From contig JACPPG010000016.1 in the NCBI GenBank assembly GCA_016191115.1, positions 1 through 49,360 on the forward strand: 49,360 bases of DNA, given 5' to 3'. Below the pieces are notes generated by a model that worked only from the letters and a program-made list of their open reading frames with translations, made no database searches and was not told the origin of the DNA. The DNA is from Planctomycetia bacterium (lineage in GTDB: Bacteria; Planctomycetota; Planctomycetia; Pirellulales; JACPPG01). Position 1 is the stretch's first letter. Every line of letters begins with the position of its first letter. Position numbers and translations under genes: made by a program. This document shows positions 9,208-18,742 of this stretch, one piece after another.

Positions 9208-11535
9208 ATGCGCTTTCGTGAACTTTCATTCCGCGCGGCCCGCGCTACGACCCTGCTGGCGCTCTTGGCCGGTTCCTGGGTTTGCCTGGCCGAGCGCGCG
9301 ACGGCGGAAGATGACTTTGTGTTGGCCCGGCTGCGGCCGTTCCTAGCGCAGCACTGTTTGGCTTGCCACAGCGGCGAGGAGCCGAAGGGAGACTTGTCGC
9401 TCGAAAAGTATCAGGATGCCGCCTCCGTGCGCCGCGACCGGGACACTTGGGGCAAAGTGGTCGAGTACCTGGAAGGCGGCATCATGCCGCCCGAGGAACG
9501 ACCACGTCCCAACCGTGACGAAGTCGCCGCTGTCACTGCCTGGGCCAACAAGCAACTGGCCGCCCTCGGCGACGGACAACGGAACCCCGGCCGCGTGACG
9601 ATCCGCCGGCTGAACCGCGCCGAGTACAACAACACGATCCGCGACCTCGTGGGCGTCGCCTTCAAGCCGGCCGAGGATTTTCCCACCGACGACGTGGGTT
9701 ACGGCTTCGACAACATTGGCGACGTGCTGTCGCTGCCGCCCGTGCTATTGGAGAAATACCTGGCCGCGGCCGAGCGGATCGCCAGCGAGGCGATCCAAGC
9801 CAGCCCGCAATCTTCGGCACCCGCCAAGGCGCGTTTCGCGCCTGCACAAATGAAGCTTGCCTCCGGCGGCGATGGCGAGCCGACCACCGGCATCCTCGTC
9901 AGTAACGGCGAAGTGTTCGTCGACGTGCCCTTTACAAGTGACGGAGAGTACATCGTCCGCGCGGGCGCATGCGCCCAGCAAGCCGGCCCCGACCCGGCCC
10001 GCATGGCGCTCAAGGTCGACGGAAAAGACGTGCAGTCGTTCGAGGTCAAAGCGACGGCCGACCGGCCGGAAGCTTACGAAGTACGGCTCACCATCGAGGC
10101 CGGAACCAAGCGTATCGCAGTCGCGTTTGTGAACGACTATTACCAGCCGAACCATCCCGACCCCAAGCAGCGGGACCGCAACCTGTTTGTCGACTGCCTG
10201 GAGATCGAAGGGCCGCTGGGGGACGCGCCGACGCTGCCGGACAGTCATCGGCGGATCATCTTTCGCCAGCCAACCGACGTTAACGACGCGGACGCCTGCG
10301 CGAAAGAGATCCTCGCGAAGTTCGCCCGCCGCGCCTATCGCCGGACGGTGTCAGAGACCGAGGTCGAGCGGCTGCTGCGGTTCGTGCGCCTGGCCCGCGC
10401 GGACGGTGGCACGTTCGAGGCGGGCATCCAGTTGGCGGTGCAGGCAGTTCTCGTTTCGCCCAGTTTTCTCTTTCGCGTGGAACTCGACGGCGATGCGGCT
10501 TCCGGCGCGCCCACGCAACCAATCGACGATTTTCAACTAGCCTCGCGTTTGTCGTATTTCTTGTGGAGCAGCATGCCCGACGACGAGCTGACCCGCTTGG
10601 CGGACGAAGGCGCGCTCGCAAAGGGCGACAATCTGGCGGCGCAGGTGAAGCGGATGCTGGCCGACGAAAAGGCCGCGGCGCTGGTGGAGAATTTCGCGGG
10701 TCAGTGGCTACAGATTCGCAACCTCGATATTGCCGCGCCCGATCGCATGCGGTTCAAGGACTTCGACGACGGCTTGCGGGCGGCCATGCGGCGGGAAACC
10801 GAGCTGTTCTTCGAGTCCGTGATGCGCGAGGACCGCAGCATCCTGGAGTTCATCGACGCCGACTACACGTTCGTCAACGATCGGCTGGCCAAGCACTACG
10901 GCATCGAAGGAGTGGACGGCAAGGAATTCCGCCGCGTGTCGTTGCCCGACAAGCGCCGCGGCGGCGTGTTGACGCATGCCAGCATCCTCACGGTGACCTC
11001 GAATCCCACGCGGACCTCGCCGGTGAAGCGCGGCAAATGGATTATGGAGCAGATTCTAGGGACGCCGCCGCCGCCGCCTCCGCCCGGCGTGCAGGAGCTC
11101 GAGCAAGGAAAGCTCGAGGGCACACTCCGCCAGAAGATGGAACAGCATCGCGCCAATCCCAACTGCGCGGTTTGCCACAACCGCATGGACCCGCTGGGCT
11201 TCGCCTTTGAGAACTTCGACGCCATCGGCGCGTGGCGCGACAGGGAGGGCGAGCAAACAATCGACGCCGGCGGGACGTTGCCGGGTGGGCAAACTTTCGC
11301 GGGAGCAACCCAGTTGCGGGCCATCCTCAAGGCCGCGCCAGAGCCCTTTGCTCGCAACCTGGTCCGCAAAATGCTAACTTACGCCCTGGGCCGGGGGTTA
11401 GAATCTTACGACAACGAGGCGGTCAACGAAATCACGTCACAATTGGCGGCGCACGACTATAAATTTTCGACCTTGGTGGTGGCGGTCGTCAAAAGCGAAC
11501 CATTTCGAATGCGACGCGCAAAGGGAGTCGAATAA
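9208..11535 (+). CDS. Planctomycete cytochrome-type DUF1592/DUF1588 protein
   Basis: The 775-residue exported protein begins with a signal peptide (RAARATTLLALLAGSW). A planctomycete cytochrome C domain follows, with CLACH at residues 50-54. The order then matches the common planctomycete architecture: DUF1587 (RRLNRAEYNNTIRDL), a carbohydrate-binding-like insert, DUF1595 (RAYRRTVSETEVERLLRF), DUF1592 (LASRLSYFLWSSMPDDEL), DUF1588 with a second haem-like motif CAVCH (NRMDPLGFAFENFDAIGAWRD), and DUF1585 at the end. The biochemical role of this family is not established. The DUF1552 gene follows directly, its GTG start adjoining this stop codon. Start at 9208 because this Met leads the signal peptide. 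Confidence 0.9.
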   Translation: MRFRELSFRAARATTLLALLAGSWVCLAERATAEDDFVLARLRPFLAQHCLACHSGEEPKGDLSLEKYQDAASVRRDRDTWGKVVEYLEGGIMPPEERPRPNRDEVAAVTAWANKQLAALGDGQRNPGRVTIRRLNRAEYNNTIRDLVGVAFKPAEDFPTDDVGYGFDNIGDVLSLPPVLLEKYLAAAERIASEAIQASPQSSAPAKARFAPAQMKLASGGDGEPTTGILVSNGEVFVDVPFTSDGEYIVRAGACAQQAGPDPARMALKVDGKDVQSFEVKATADRPEAYEVRLTIEAGTKRIAVAFVNDYYQPNHPDPKQRDRNLFVDCLEIEGPLGDAPTLPDSHRRIIFRQPTDVNDADACAKEILAKFARRAYRRTVSETEVERLLRFVRLARADGGTFEAGIQLAVQAVLVSPSFLFRVELDGDAASGAPTQPIDDFQLASRLSYFLWSSMPDDELTRLADEGALAKGDNLAAQVKRMLADEKAAALVENFAGQWLQIRNLDIAAPDRMRFKDFDDGLRAAMRRETELFFESVMREDRSILEFIDADYTFVNDRLAKHYGIEGVDGKEFRRVSLPDKRRGGVLTHASILTVTSNPTRTSPVKRGKWIMEQILGTPPPPPPPGVQELEQGKLEGTLRQKMEQHRANPNCAVCHNRMDPLGFAFENFDAIGAWRDREGEQTIDAGGTLPGGQTFAGATQLRAILKAAPEPFARNLVRKMLTYALGRGLESYDNEAVNEITSQLAAHDYKFSTLVVAVVKSEPFRMRRAKGVE

Positions 11536-12879
11536 GTGACTGCGAACCCTCGCATACCCCGGCGAACCCTGCTCAAAGGATTGGGCGCCGCTGTCGCGCT
11601 ACCCATGTTGGACGCGATGCTGCCGGTGCGGGCACGCGCCGAGGCCGCGGCACTGGCCACCTTGCCGCGCCGACTGGCTTTCATCTACGTTCCCAACGGC
11701 ATCCACATGCCGGACTGGACGCCCGAACGCGCCGGCAGCGATTTTGACCTGCCACCCATCCTGGCGCACCTCGAGGCGCACAGGAACGACATCACCGTGT
11801 TCTCCGGGCTGGCACAGGACAAGGCCCGCCCCAATGGCGACGGGCCCGGTGATCACGCCCGCGCGCTGGCTTCGTTCCTCACCGGCTGCCAGGCCTACAA
11901 GACCAACGGAGCGCACATTCGCGCGGGCGTTTCGGTTGACCAGGTCGCGGCGCAACAGATCGGCCACCGCACCCGCTTCCCCTCGCTCGAGTTGGGCGTC
12001 GATCGCGGCGCGCAGTCGGGCAACTGCGATTCGGGCTATAGCTGCGCCTATTCGTCGAACATCTCCTGGCGGACGCCCACCACGCCGCTGCCCAAGGAGA
12101 TCAACCCGCGGGCGCTCTTCGAGCGGTTGTTCGGCGGCGGGACCGGCCCGCAAACGGCCGAGGCCCGCGGGCAGCGGCTGAAGTACCGGAAGAGCATCCT
12201 CGATTTCGTGCGGGAGGACGCGGCCGGGCTGAAAAACAAGTTGGGCGCGACCGACCAGCGGAAGATGGACGAGTATCTCACCGCTGTCCGCGAAGTGGAG
12301 GAGCGGATCGCCCGCGCCGAACTCGCGTCGGCCGGGGAGCCACCGGATATCGAGCGGCCCACTGGCATTCCCAAGAAGCACCAGAAGCACCTGCAATTGA
12401 TGTCCGACCTGTTGATCCTGGCTTTTCAGGCGGACCTGACGCGCGTCGCCACGTTCATGTTCGCCAACGCTGGCAGCAACCGCAGTTACTCGTTCATCGA
12501 CGTGCCGGAAGGGCACCATGACCTGTCGCACCACGGCGGCAACGAGGAAAAGCAGGCCAAGATCAGCAAGATCAATCAGTTCCACGCCAAGAACCTGGCG
12601 CACATCCTGGACCGGATGCGGGCCATCCGCGAGGGGGACGGCACGATGCTCGACCAGGCGATGATCGCCTACGGCAGCGGCATCGGCGACGGCAACGCCC
12701 ACAATCACGACAAGCTGCCGATCCTCGTGGCCGGCCGCGGCGGCGGCACGATTCAGACGGGCCGGCACGTGCAGTTCGACAAGGAGATGCCGCTCAACAA
12801 CCTGTGGCTGTCCTTGTTGGACCGCATCGACGCCCACGCCGACCACCTGGGCGACAGCACGGGGCGGGTGGAGCTGTAG
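11536..12879 (+). CDS. DUF1552 domain protein, Tat-exported
   Basis: The 447-residue protein uses a GTG start immediately after the TAA of the preceding gene, so the two are surely co-transcribed. Its N-terminus has a twin-arginine signal (PRRTLLKGLGAAVALPML). The body matches the DUF1552 family: FIYVPNGIHMPDW near the start, HARALASFLTG, a Tyr/Ser-rich segment near SGYSCAYSSNISW, and a C-terminal part with GNAHNHDKLPILVAG, reminiscent of DUF1501/sulfatase-fold proteins. The DUF1592-DUF1552 pair is repeated many times in planctomycete genomes. Its substrate is unknown. Confidence 0.9.
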   Translation: MTANPRIPRRTLLKGLGAAVALPMLDAMLPVRARAEAAALATLPRRLAFIYVPNGIHMPDWTPERAGSDFDLPPILAHLEAHRNDITVFSGLAQDKARPNGDGPGDHARALASFLTGCQAYKTNGAHIRAGVSVDQVAAQQIGHRTRFPSLELGVDRGAQSGNCDSGYSCAYSSNISWRTPTTPLPKEINPRALFERLFGGGTGPQTAEARGQRLKYRKSILDFVREDAAGLKNKLGATDQRKMDEYLTAVREVEERIARAELASAGEPPDIERPTGIPKKHQKHLQLMSDLLILAFQADLTRVATFMFANAGSNRSYSFIDVPEGHHDLSHHGGNEEKQAKISKINQFHAKNLAHILDRMRAIREGDGTMLDQAMIAYGSGIGDGNAHNHDKLPILVAGRGGGTIQTGRHVQFDKEMPLNNLWLSLLDRIDAHADHLGDSTGRVEL

Positions 12880-12912
12880 GGCGCTCGCGGCAGCGTTTGT
12901 GTTGACCCACCC

Positions 12913-13163
12913 GTAGGAGGCGACTCCCAGGGCCATCCTGTTTTTCAAAATGGCGAGGCGGGAAAATGGGACTGGCTCCGAGCATAAACAGCGCAAGTCC
13001 TTTCAGACCAACGTTGCGTCTCGGTGCCTGTCCCACTTTCCCGCCGGTGCGCCGCCGTCCAGCTTAAATCTGTGAACGGCCCTGAGGCGACTCCCGTCGC
13101 CGATGAATTGGCCACGAGTCGACCACCACCTCCAGGTCCTCGGCGACGGGAGTCGCCTCCTAT
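12913..13163. repeat. Type A hairpin repeat split by a MITE insertion
   Basis: The left arm GTAGGAGGCGACTCC (12913-12927) is interrupted by the 157-bp element and resumes at 13085 with AGGCGACTCCCGTCGCCGA. The right arm lies at 13141-13163. Removing the element and one copy of AGGCGACTCC restores a complete hairpin. Confidence 0.85.
12928..13084 (-). mobile_element. MITE-like element, copy 4 (full length)
   Basis: This 157-bp copy runs from CAGGGCCATCCTG to AACGGCCCTG and has some divergence near its right end (GTCCAGCTTAAATCTG). An exact 10-bp direct repeat, AGGCGACTCC, flanks it at 12918-12927 and 13085-13094. Confidence 0.92.
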
Positions 13164-13243
13164 ATGCCGGATTGCGGCGTCTATCTAGACCACACAAACT
13201 GGCGCGGGTAGCTTGACGGGCGTCGGCCGTGCTCTTTCTTTCG

Positions 13244-13268
13244 CATGCCCACCGCGAGCGTGGGCATG
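13244..13268. repeat. Short hairpin, CATGCCCAC arms
   Basis: CATGCCCAC (13244-13252) and GTGGGCATG (13260-13268) form a perfect 9-bp stem with a 7-base loop, 35 bp upstream of the SDR start codon. It may be part of a dispersed repeat or a 5' UTR element. Confidence 0.6.
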
Positions 13269-13303
13269 GCACCCACAGCTCACACCGCATCGCCGCATCC
13301 ACC

Positions 13304-14104
13304 ATGCAACTCAAAGACAAAGTCGTCGTCGTTACCGGGGGGGCCAATGGGATCGGGCGGGCCATGTGCCGGCGGTTCGCGGCTGAGGGGGCGCGCGGCA
13401 TCGTCGTCGCCGACCTCGACGAAGCGAACGCCGCCGTCGTCGCTAAAGAGATCGGCGGGCTAGCCATGCGCGTCGATGTCGCCGTGCCCGACGAGCTTGC
13501 GCGGCTCGTCGCCCGCACGACCGAAGCGTACGGGCCGATCGATCTCTTCTGCTCGAATGCGGGCATCGAGACCGGCGGCGGGCTCGATGCGCCGGTGGAG
13601 CTGTGGCAGCGCATCTGGGACGTCAACGTCATGGCCCACGTGCACGCCGCCCGCGCGGTGCTGCCGGGCATGATCGCGCGGCGGGAGGGGTACTTGCTGC
13701 AAACCGTCTCGGCCGCGGGCCTCTTGACACAGATGAGCTCGGCGCCGTACTCGGTCACCAAGCACGCGGCGATCGGCCTGGCCGACTGGCTGGCGATCAC
13801 CTACGGCGACGCGGGCATCAAGGTGTCGTGCGTGTGCCCCCTGGGCGTGCGGACCAACATGCTCATGTCGACCGACGACCCGATTGCCGTCTACCTCCGC
13901 AACAACGCCGTCGATCCGGAGCAGGTGGCCGACACGATCGTCGCCGGCCTGGCCGCCGAGCAGTTCCTGATCCTGCCGCATGCGGAAGTGGCCGAATTCT
14001 TCCACCGCAAGGCCGACGACTACGACCGCTGGCTGAAGGGCATGCGCCGCCTGCGCGACAGCCTGCCCGGCATGCCGGCTCCGACGGTGACGCCTGTTTG
14101 GTAG
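13304..14104 (+). CDS. Short-chain dehydrogenase/reductase
   Basis: This 266-residue classical SDR uses NAD(P)(H) to oxidise or reduce an unknown alcohol or carbonyl. The cofactor motif TGGANGIG is at residues 11-18, Asp at about 37-39 (VADLDE) suggests NAD preference, and NAG is at 85-87. The catalytic set is Ser136, Tyr149 and Lys153 (YSVTK). Its C-terminal part (EFFHRKADDYDRWLKGMRRL) is like SDRs found near acyl-CoA dehydrogenases, but no such partner is present here. ATG at 13304 gives the usual compact N-terminus MQLKDKVVVVTGG. Confidence 0.88.
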   Translation: MQLKDKVVVVTGGANGIGRAMCRRFAAEGARGIVVADLDEANAAVVAKEIGGLAMRVDVAVPDELARLVARTTEAYGPIDLFCSNAGIETGGGLDAPVELWQRIWDVNVMAHVHAARAVLPGMIARREGYLLQTVSAAGLLTQMSSAPYSVTKHAAIGLADWLAITYGDAGIKVSCVCPLGVRTNMLMSTDDPIAVYLRNNAVDPEQVADTIVAGLAAEQFLILPHAEVAEFFHRKADDYDRWLKGMRRLRDSLPGMPAPTVTPVW

Positions 14105-14112
14105 CTCCCAGG

Positions 14113-14247
14113 GGGGTGGGCATCCTGCCCGCCTTGGCCACTCTTGATCGGCAAATCGCTTCGCGAAGCCCACGGGTGGCAACCCGTGGGCTGGGCCGTG
14201 CACTCGGACGATCGCGCCACACAGAAGGCGGGCAGGATGCCCGCCCC
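14113..14247. repeat. Composite hairpin repeat (type B arms around a type C hairpin)
   Basis: Type B arms GTGGGCATCCTGCCCGCC (left, from 14113) and GGCGGGCAGGATGCCCGCC (right, to 14247) enclose a separate perfect hairpin, AGCCCACGGG-TGGCAA-CCCGTGGGCT (14167-14192). The two convergent genes end on either side, so it may serve as a bidirectional terminator. Confidence 0.8.
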
Positions 14248-14264
14248 CTCGGCGAGCCCGCTAT

Positions 14265-16367
14265 CTATTCAAACACCAGCGCTATCTTGCTCGTCACGTG
14301 CGCTTCCAGGCCGTTGCGGTCCATGAAGTAGGTGTCCTTGGCCTTTCCCTGGCTGAAGAGCTTTTCGGCCTGGTCGTCCCAGTGGCCGGAATCGAGCTGG
14401 TCGCTTTCGCCCAGCGGCAGCACCATGTACGACTTGGGCGGCTTGCTCAAGATCACGATCTGCGTCGAGGTCTGGCCGCCGTTGCCGACCTTCAAGTCGC
14501 CGACCGGGCCGAACGTGATCGCCCGCGGCGTCGCCATGCCCGCCTCCTTGAGCGTGCCGCCGCCGACCGGGTAGGTCCGCTGGCCGTCCTTGCGGCCCAC
14601 GCGGAACAGGTCACCGTAGCGGGCGCTCGTGCCGTTTTGCTTCGTGCGCAAGAACTCGACCGCCTTGCCGAGCGCGGCCATCAGGTCTTCGTCCCCAAGA
14701 TCGGCGGGCACGTCGACCGCTTCGGCCTTCTTGCCGCCCAGGCCCATCTTGAAGGCGTAATACGCCAAGGCCCCGGCCGAATCGACGTTAGAGCACCGGT
14801 TCCAATCCTGGATGCTCGCGTACACGGCCTTGGCGTCGCCGGTCTTCGCAGCGTCGGCGGTGGTCGCCCAAGCGCGGGCCAGGCGAGCCTGCCACTTGTC
14901 GGCCCCCAGAACCTGCGTGCAGAACGCCAGACCAATCGCGTCGTCGACCGTCACCGAATCGTCGGCGTGCAGAATCTCAGTGACCATCCGCGCCCGCTGA
15001 TGCGAGGGTCGCCCGTCGGCGAAGTACAGGTACGGCCGCTTCGCGCTGTCGGCCGTCATCGGGCAGTCCTTCATCATGTAGACTGGCGCCACGTTGCAGT
15101 TCTGCATGTAGCCGCTCGCCGGATTCGTGATCTGCACCAAGTCGTCGAGCGGATGGATGCCGGCGAAGTCATTCTTCGACACGTTGCCGGGCACGGGGCG
15201 GTTGGTCGGCAGCCCGTGATTGCGGACCGGCACGCGGCCGTCGTGCACGTAGTAGATGTCGCCGTCGACCGTGGCGACCATGATGTTCTGCGGCATGAGC
15301 TGCAACCCGGCGAGCGCCGCCTTGATCCCGGCGAGACTCCTGGCCGTGTGGACCTGGTACAGCTCTTCCATCAAGCCGGCCTCGGTCGTGTAGGGAATGG
15401 CGAACGTGTAGGCCTTGTCCCCCTTGCGGGCGACGACTGGGCCGTGATGCGTTGCGGCGACCTGGAACTCCTTCTCCACAAGCTTCTCGCCATCGCGGAC
15501 GCGGAGCGTGATTCTGCGGGTCTTCATGTCGCGCCACTGGCCGTCGACCTCGTATTGCAGCGGATTGTCAGCGCGGACCGTCTCCTCATAGACGTCGGCC
15601 GTGTCGGGCCCGCCGGTCGTCATGGCGATCGACGAGTACTGGCTGTGCCCGAGGCCGGGGAACGGCACGCCCAGGATGCACGCGCCGCTGAGCGCGAAGT
15701 CATCGCCCGTGGCGTACATCCGCTGCTCGTAGAAACGAAACGGCCCGTACCAGCTCAGGTGCGGATCGATGAGCGCGATCGCCGTGCCGGTGGCGCTGCG
15801 CTTGGGCGAGATGGCCCATTCGTTCGAGCCGCGATACTCGATCGGGTCGGGCTGGATGCCGGCCTTCTTCAGGTCGTCGGCCGCTTGCCCCTCGGGCCAG
15901 CCCCAGATGATGAACCGGCCGAGCATGACGGGGAAATGCGGTTCCAGCTTCTGGGCCCACTTGGGCACCTGCTCGGGATGGTCGGCCATGAATTTCTGCA
16001 CGCCGGCGATGTACGCGCGGCAGACGCCTTGCAGCTTGGGGTCCATGCGGGCGAAGTGCTCGCGGCAGACTTCGTCGTGCTGCCAGACGCGCGAGCGATA
16101 GTCCTGGTTTACTAGCGGCGGCCCGGCAATCTCCGCCATCGTGCCGGCGGCCAGCCGATAGTTCTGCAACAACTGCTCGAGTCGATCCTGGGCCTGCGAG
16201 TACCCTGCGCCGTAAGCCGCGCCTGCCAGCGTGTCGGCATAAATGTGCGGCACGCCAAATTCGTCGCGATAGACGGTGACGCTTTCGGCCGCGGCGATTG
16301 AGGCGGAAAAGGCGACGAGCAGCGCGCCGGCAACGGCCAGACGTCGGGTGATGCAATGCGTTTGCAT
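14265..16367 (-). CDS. Penicillin acylase family (Ntn hydrolase), exported
   Basis: The 700-residue precursor has a signal peptide ending near residue 27 (SIAAAES). A short alpha chain begins with VTVYRDEFGVPHIYA, the typical acylase start. The self-cleavage site is Gly180-Ser181 in RGSNEWAISP; Ser181 would become the N-terminal nucleophile of the beta chain. DPHLSW after it matches the family's conserved DPH. The family cleaves amide bonds of penicillins, cephalosporins, acyl-homoserine lactones and similar substrates. The substrate cannot be told from sequence; quorum-signal or acyl-amide hydrolysis in the periplasm is plausible. It converges on the SDR gene and shares a strand with the peptidase upstream. 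Confidence 0.88.
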   Translation of the reverse strand: MQTHCITRRLAVAGALLVAFSASIAAAESVTVYRDEFGVPHIYADTLAGAAYGAGYSQAQDRLEQLLQNYRLAAGTMAEIAGPPLVNQDYRSRVWQHDEVCREHFARMDPKLQGVCRAYIAGVQKFMADHPEQVPKWAQKLEPHFPVMLGRFIIWGWPEGQAADDLKKAGIQPDPIEYRGSNEWAISPKRSATGTAIALIDPHLSWYGPFRFYEQRMYATGDDFALSGACILGVPFPGLGHSQYSSIAMTTGGPDTADVYEETVRADNPLQYEVDGQWRDMKTRRITLRVRDGEKLVEKEFQVAATHHGPVVARKGDKAYTFAIPYTTEAGLMEELYQVHTARSLAGIKAALAGLQLMPQNIMVATVDGDIYYVHDGRVPVRNHGLPTNRPVPGNVSKNDFAGIHPLDDLVQITNPASGYMQNCNVAPVYMMKDCPMTADSAKRPYLYFADGRPSHQRARMVTEILHADDSVTVDDAIGLAFCTQVLGADKWQARLARAWATTADAAKTGDAKAVYASIQDWNRCSNVDSAGALAYYAFKMGLGGKKAEAVDVPADLGDEDLMAALGKAVEFLRTKQNGTSARYGDLFRVGRKDGQRTYPVGGGTLKEAGMATPRAITFGPVGDLKVGNGGQTSTQIVILSKPPKSYMVLPLGESDQLDSGHWDDQAEKLFSQGKAKDTYFMDRNGLEAHVTSKIALVFE

Positions 16368-16514
16368 GAAATTCTCCGGTAGGACGAACGTGACTGGCGG
16401 GCTGGGCCGCTTGAGTTCAGTCTGCGGCGCGAATGGTCATTTTGGTCCGCGCAACAACCGGAGTCAAACGCACGGCAACGTTCCGGAATGGGGCCGGTCG
16501 TGGCCGATCGCGTT

Positions 16515-16597
16515 GTAGGAGGCGACGCCTGTCGCAGACCGGCTGCCGTGCGTTGGCCGCCGCTTCTCATTCGTCGGCGTCAGGAGACGCCTCCTAC
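16515..16597. repeat. Hairpin repeat, type A variant
   Basis: GTAGGAGGCGACGCCTGTCG (from 16515) pairs imperfectly with the segment ending GACGCCTCCTAC at 16597. This is a diverged copy of the type A repeat, lying between two minus-strand genes. Confidence 0.75.
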
Positions 16598-16622
16598 ACT
16601 GCGGACTGGGGGCCGGTCTCAA

Positions 16623-18167
16623 CTACTGCATCCCCGCCGGCTTAGCCCCGACGGTCACCGCTTCCAGATGGCCGCCGCGCTCGATCAATAACTCGTACGG
16701 CATCGTCGTTGCGTTAAGCAGTTGTTGCAGCGCCGGTCCATCGGCGAATTCCTGCCCGTTCACGGCCAGCACGCGGTCGAGCACGCGCAGGCCGGCCCGC
16801 GCGGCGGGGGAGGCCGGCACCACGCGGATGAGCTTGACGCTGCCTGGCTCGGCGTCGTCTTCGCGCCAGGCAATGCCCAGCTTTGCCGGTTGCCCGCGAA
16901 GCGCGATCGATAGTTCCTGCGATTGCTCGGCACCGACCCGCTGAACCACGGCCTTGGCCGGACTTTCGGCGCTCGCAACCATCCCGGCCAGGTCCGTTCC
17001 GGCGGACAACTCTTGGCCAGCGAAGCTCAGCAGTCGGTCACCCACTTTCAGGCCGGCCTGCGCCGCAGGCGCGCCCGCAGTCACCCGAATGACCCTCAAG
17101 CCGGGCGCCGAGACGTCGTGCGGGTCCCAGTTCAAACCCAGCCGGCTGGGCAACGGCTCCATCGGCCGCTCGACGCTCTGCTGCGTCCACTGCGACTCGC
17201 GGCGGCCCGCGTCGCGGAAGCGCGGCAGCTCCGGCTCGTCGGCCAGCTCCGTCACCAGGCCGAAAACGTAGCGGGCCACGCGCCGCATGCCGTCGATATT
17301 CAACTTCTCCACGTCGTCGCTGGGGCGGTGGTAGTCGGAGTGCAGACCGGTGTGCGCCATGAGGATCGGCACGCCGCGGGCGTAGAACGGGTGATGGTCG
17401 CTGTTGTCCTTCATCTCCCAGGTGAAGTCCAACAGCATCGGCTCGTCGCCGTTGGGGCGGCTGGCCAGCTTGCGCAGCCCCGCCGCGGTGCGGGCCCCAG
17501 TGATCTCCAGCTTGTTGTTGCGCAGCCGGCCGACCATGTCCATGTTGACCATGATCCGCACTTGCCCGAGCCGTACGGTGGGGCGGGAGAGCCAATGCTT
17601 CGAGCCCAGCAGGCCCTTCTCCTCACCGTCCCACAGGGCGAAGAGTATCGATCGCTTCGGCCGCGGTTCGAGCCGGCAGCAGGCGTCGGCGACTTCCAGG
17701 AGCGTGGCGACGCCGCTCGCGTTGTCGTCGGCGCCGTTGTGGATGTGGCCTGTCGGCCCGTAGCTGTTGCGCGCGTTGCCGTAGCCGACGTGATCGTAGT
17801 GGGCGCTCAACAGCACGACCTGGTCCCGAAGCGCCGGGTCGCTCCCTTCGAGAATGCCCAGGACGTTGCGCGACGAGGGGTCGAACAGTTGGAAATAGGT
17901 CCCCTTGTCGCCGGCGGGCGCGAGTCCGAACTTCTTGAATTCGAGCTGCAGGTACCCGCCGGCGGCCCGGCCCCCGCGGCTGCCGGACTCGCGCCCCTCG
18001 AAGGCGTCGTCGGCCAGGGCCGCGACGTGGTGGTGCAGCTCGCCCGCGGTGATCGTGTCGGCCGCGGCGCGAAGCGCCGCATTGTCGGCCGCCTGGGCGA
18101 GCGGCGAGCAGAGCGAGAGGAAGACAAACGCCGCAACGGCGAACACGCCGGACAGTCGCACCCGCAT
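16623..18167 (-). CDS. M28 family zinc peptidase with two PDZ domains
   Basis: The 514-residue protein has a signal peptide (FVFLSLCSPLAQA). The M28 metal site is complete: His123 (SAHYDH), bridging Asp147 (NGADDNASG), catalytic/ligand Glu182-Glu183 (WDGEEKG), Asp210 (NMDMVG) and the last His in HSDYHRPSDD. Two PDZ domains follow (about 355-425 and 435-505), each with a VGDRLLSFAG or LDRVLAVNG core. It should be a secreted or periplasmic aminopeptidase-like enzyme. The PDZ pair probably helps substrate binding or assembly. No PA-domain insert was recognised. Confidence 0.9.
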   Translation of the reverse strand: MRVRLSGVFAVAAFVFLSLCSPLAQAADNAALRAAADTITAGELHHHVAALADDAFEGRESGSRGGRAAGGYLQLEFKKFGLAPAGDKGTYFQLFDPSSRNVLGILEGSDPALRDQVVLLSAHYDHVGYGNARNSYGPTGHIHNGADDNASGVATLLEVADACCRLEPRPKRSILFALWDGEEKGLLGSKHWLSRPTVRLGQVRIMVNMDMVGRLRNNKLEITGARTAAGLRKLASRPNGDEPMLLDFTWEMKDNSDHHPFYARGVPILMAHTGLHSDYHRPSDDVEKLNIDGMRRVARYVFGLVTELADEPELPRFRDAGRRESQWTQQSVERPMEPLPSRLGLNWDPHDVSAPGLRVIRVTAGAPAAQAGLKVGDRLLSFAGQELSAGTDLAGMVASAESPAKAVVQRVGAEQSQELSIALRGQPAKLGIAWREDDAEPGSVKLIRVVPASPAARAGLRVLDRVLAVNGQEFADGPALQQLLNATTMPYELLIERGGHLEAVTVGAKPAGMQ

Positions 18168-18528
18168 TTCACACCCTGCACAGACGTAAGCGGTAGATCG
18201 ATGAATCGGCCTGCACGCCCCGCGCGAAGCGCGTCGGTCCCCTGAAGTGAACGTGCCGGCCGCCGCCTGTGTCGGTTACTATAGTCGCGGGCGAGCGCGA
18301 GGTGGATAGCGGTGTGTTCGCCGGGCGGTCGATGTGTGGTGTTTTGCCGGCAAATGCGGGTCGCTTCGGCGGGGTTCTTGGCAGCGTGAACCGGCCCCCC
18401 GATCGCGCCGCCGCAGGGTGCGGCAAACCGCCTTGCGAGGGCAGGCGAATTGCCTAGAATCGGACATCCGGCCGTGCAGGCCGTGCGTGGCGGCTCAGGC
18501 GGCTGTTGCCCCCGGCCGCGAACATTTC
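18168..18528. other. Intergenic stretch upstream of tRNA-Ser
   Basis: No coding frame, repeat or hairpin was recognised in these 361 bp between the divergent peptidase gene and the tRNA. Promoters for both must lie here, but no convincing -35/-10 pair stood out. Confidence 0.4.
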
Positions 18529-18615
18529 GGAGAGGTGGCTGAGTGGTCGAAAGCGCGGGTTTGCTAAACCCGTGACCGGGTAACTGGTCCGCAGGTTCGA
18601 ATCCTGTCCTCTCCG
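18529..18615 (+). tRNA. tRNA-Ser (anticodon GCT)
   Basis: The acceptor stem GGAGAGG (18529-18535) pairs with CCTCTCC (18608-18614), with G as discriminator at 18615. The anticodon GCT lies at 18563-18565 in the loop TTGCTAA. A long variable arm typical of serine tRNAs follows, then the T-loop GGTTCGAATCC. CCA is not encoded. Confidence 0.97.
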
Positions 18616-18627
18616 CTTTTTTCCGAA

Positions 18628-18672
18628 TCGCTCGTCGCAAGTTGCATAAGCATTTCGGCTTGCGACGAGCGA
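18628..18672 (+). terminator. Strong hairpin after tRNA-Ser
   Basis: TCGCTCGTCGCAAG (18628-18641) and CTTGCGACGAGCGA (18659-18672) form a perfect 14-bp stem with a 17-base loop, followed by CTTTTGTTTG. A T-run also precedes the stem, so it could act in both directions. A rho-independent terminator is the simplest reading. Confidence 0.6.
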
Positions 18673-18742
18673 CTTTTGTTTGTCCTAGTCACAGGGACAA
18701 TAACTGGGACAAACCGGAGCCAAAAGGCGGCTCTTTTTGGGG

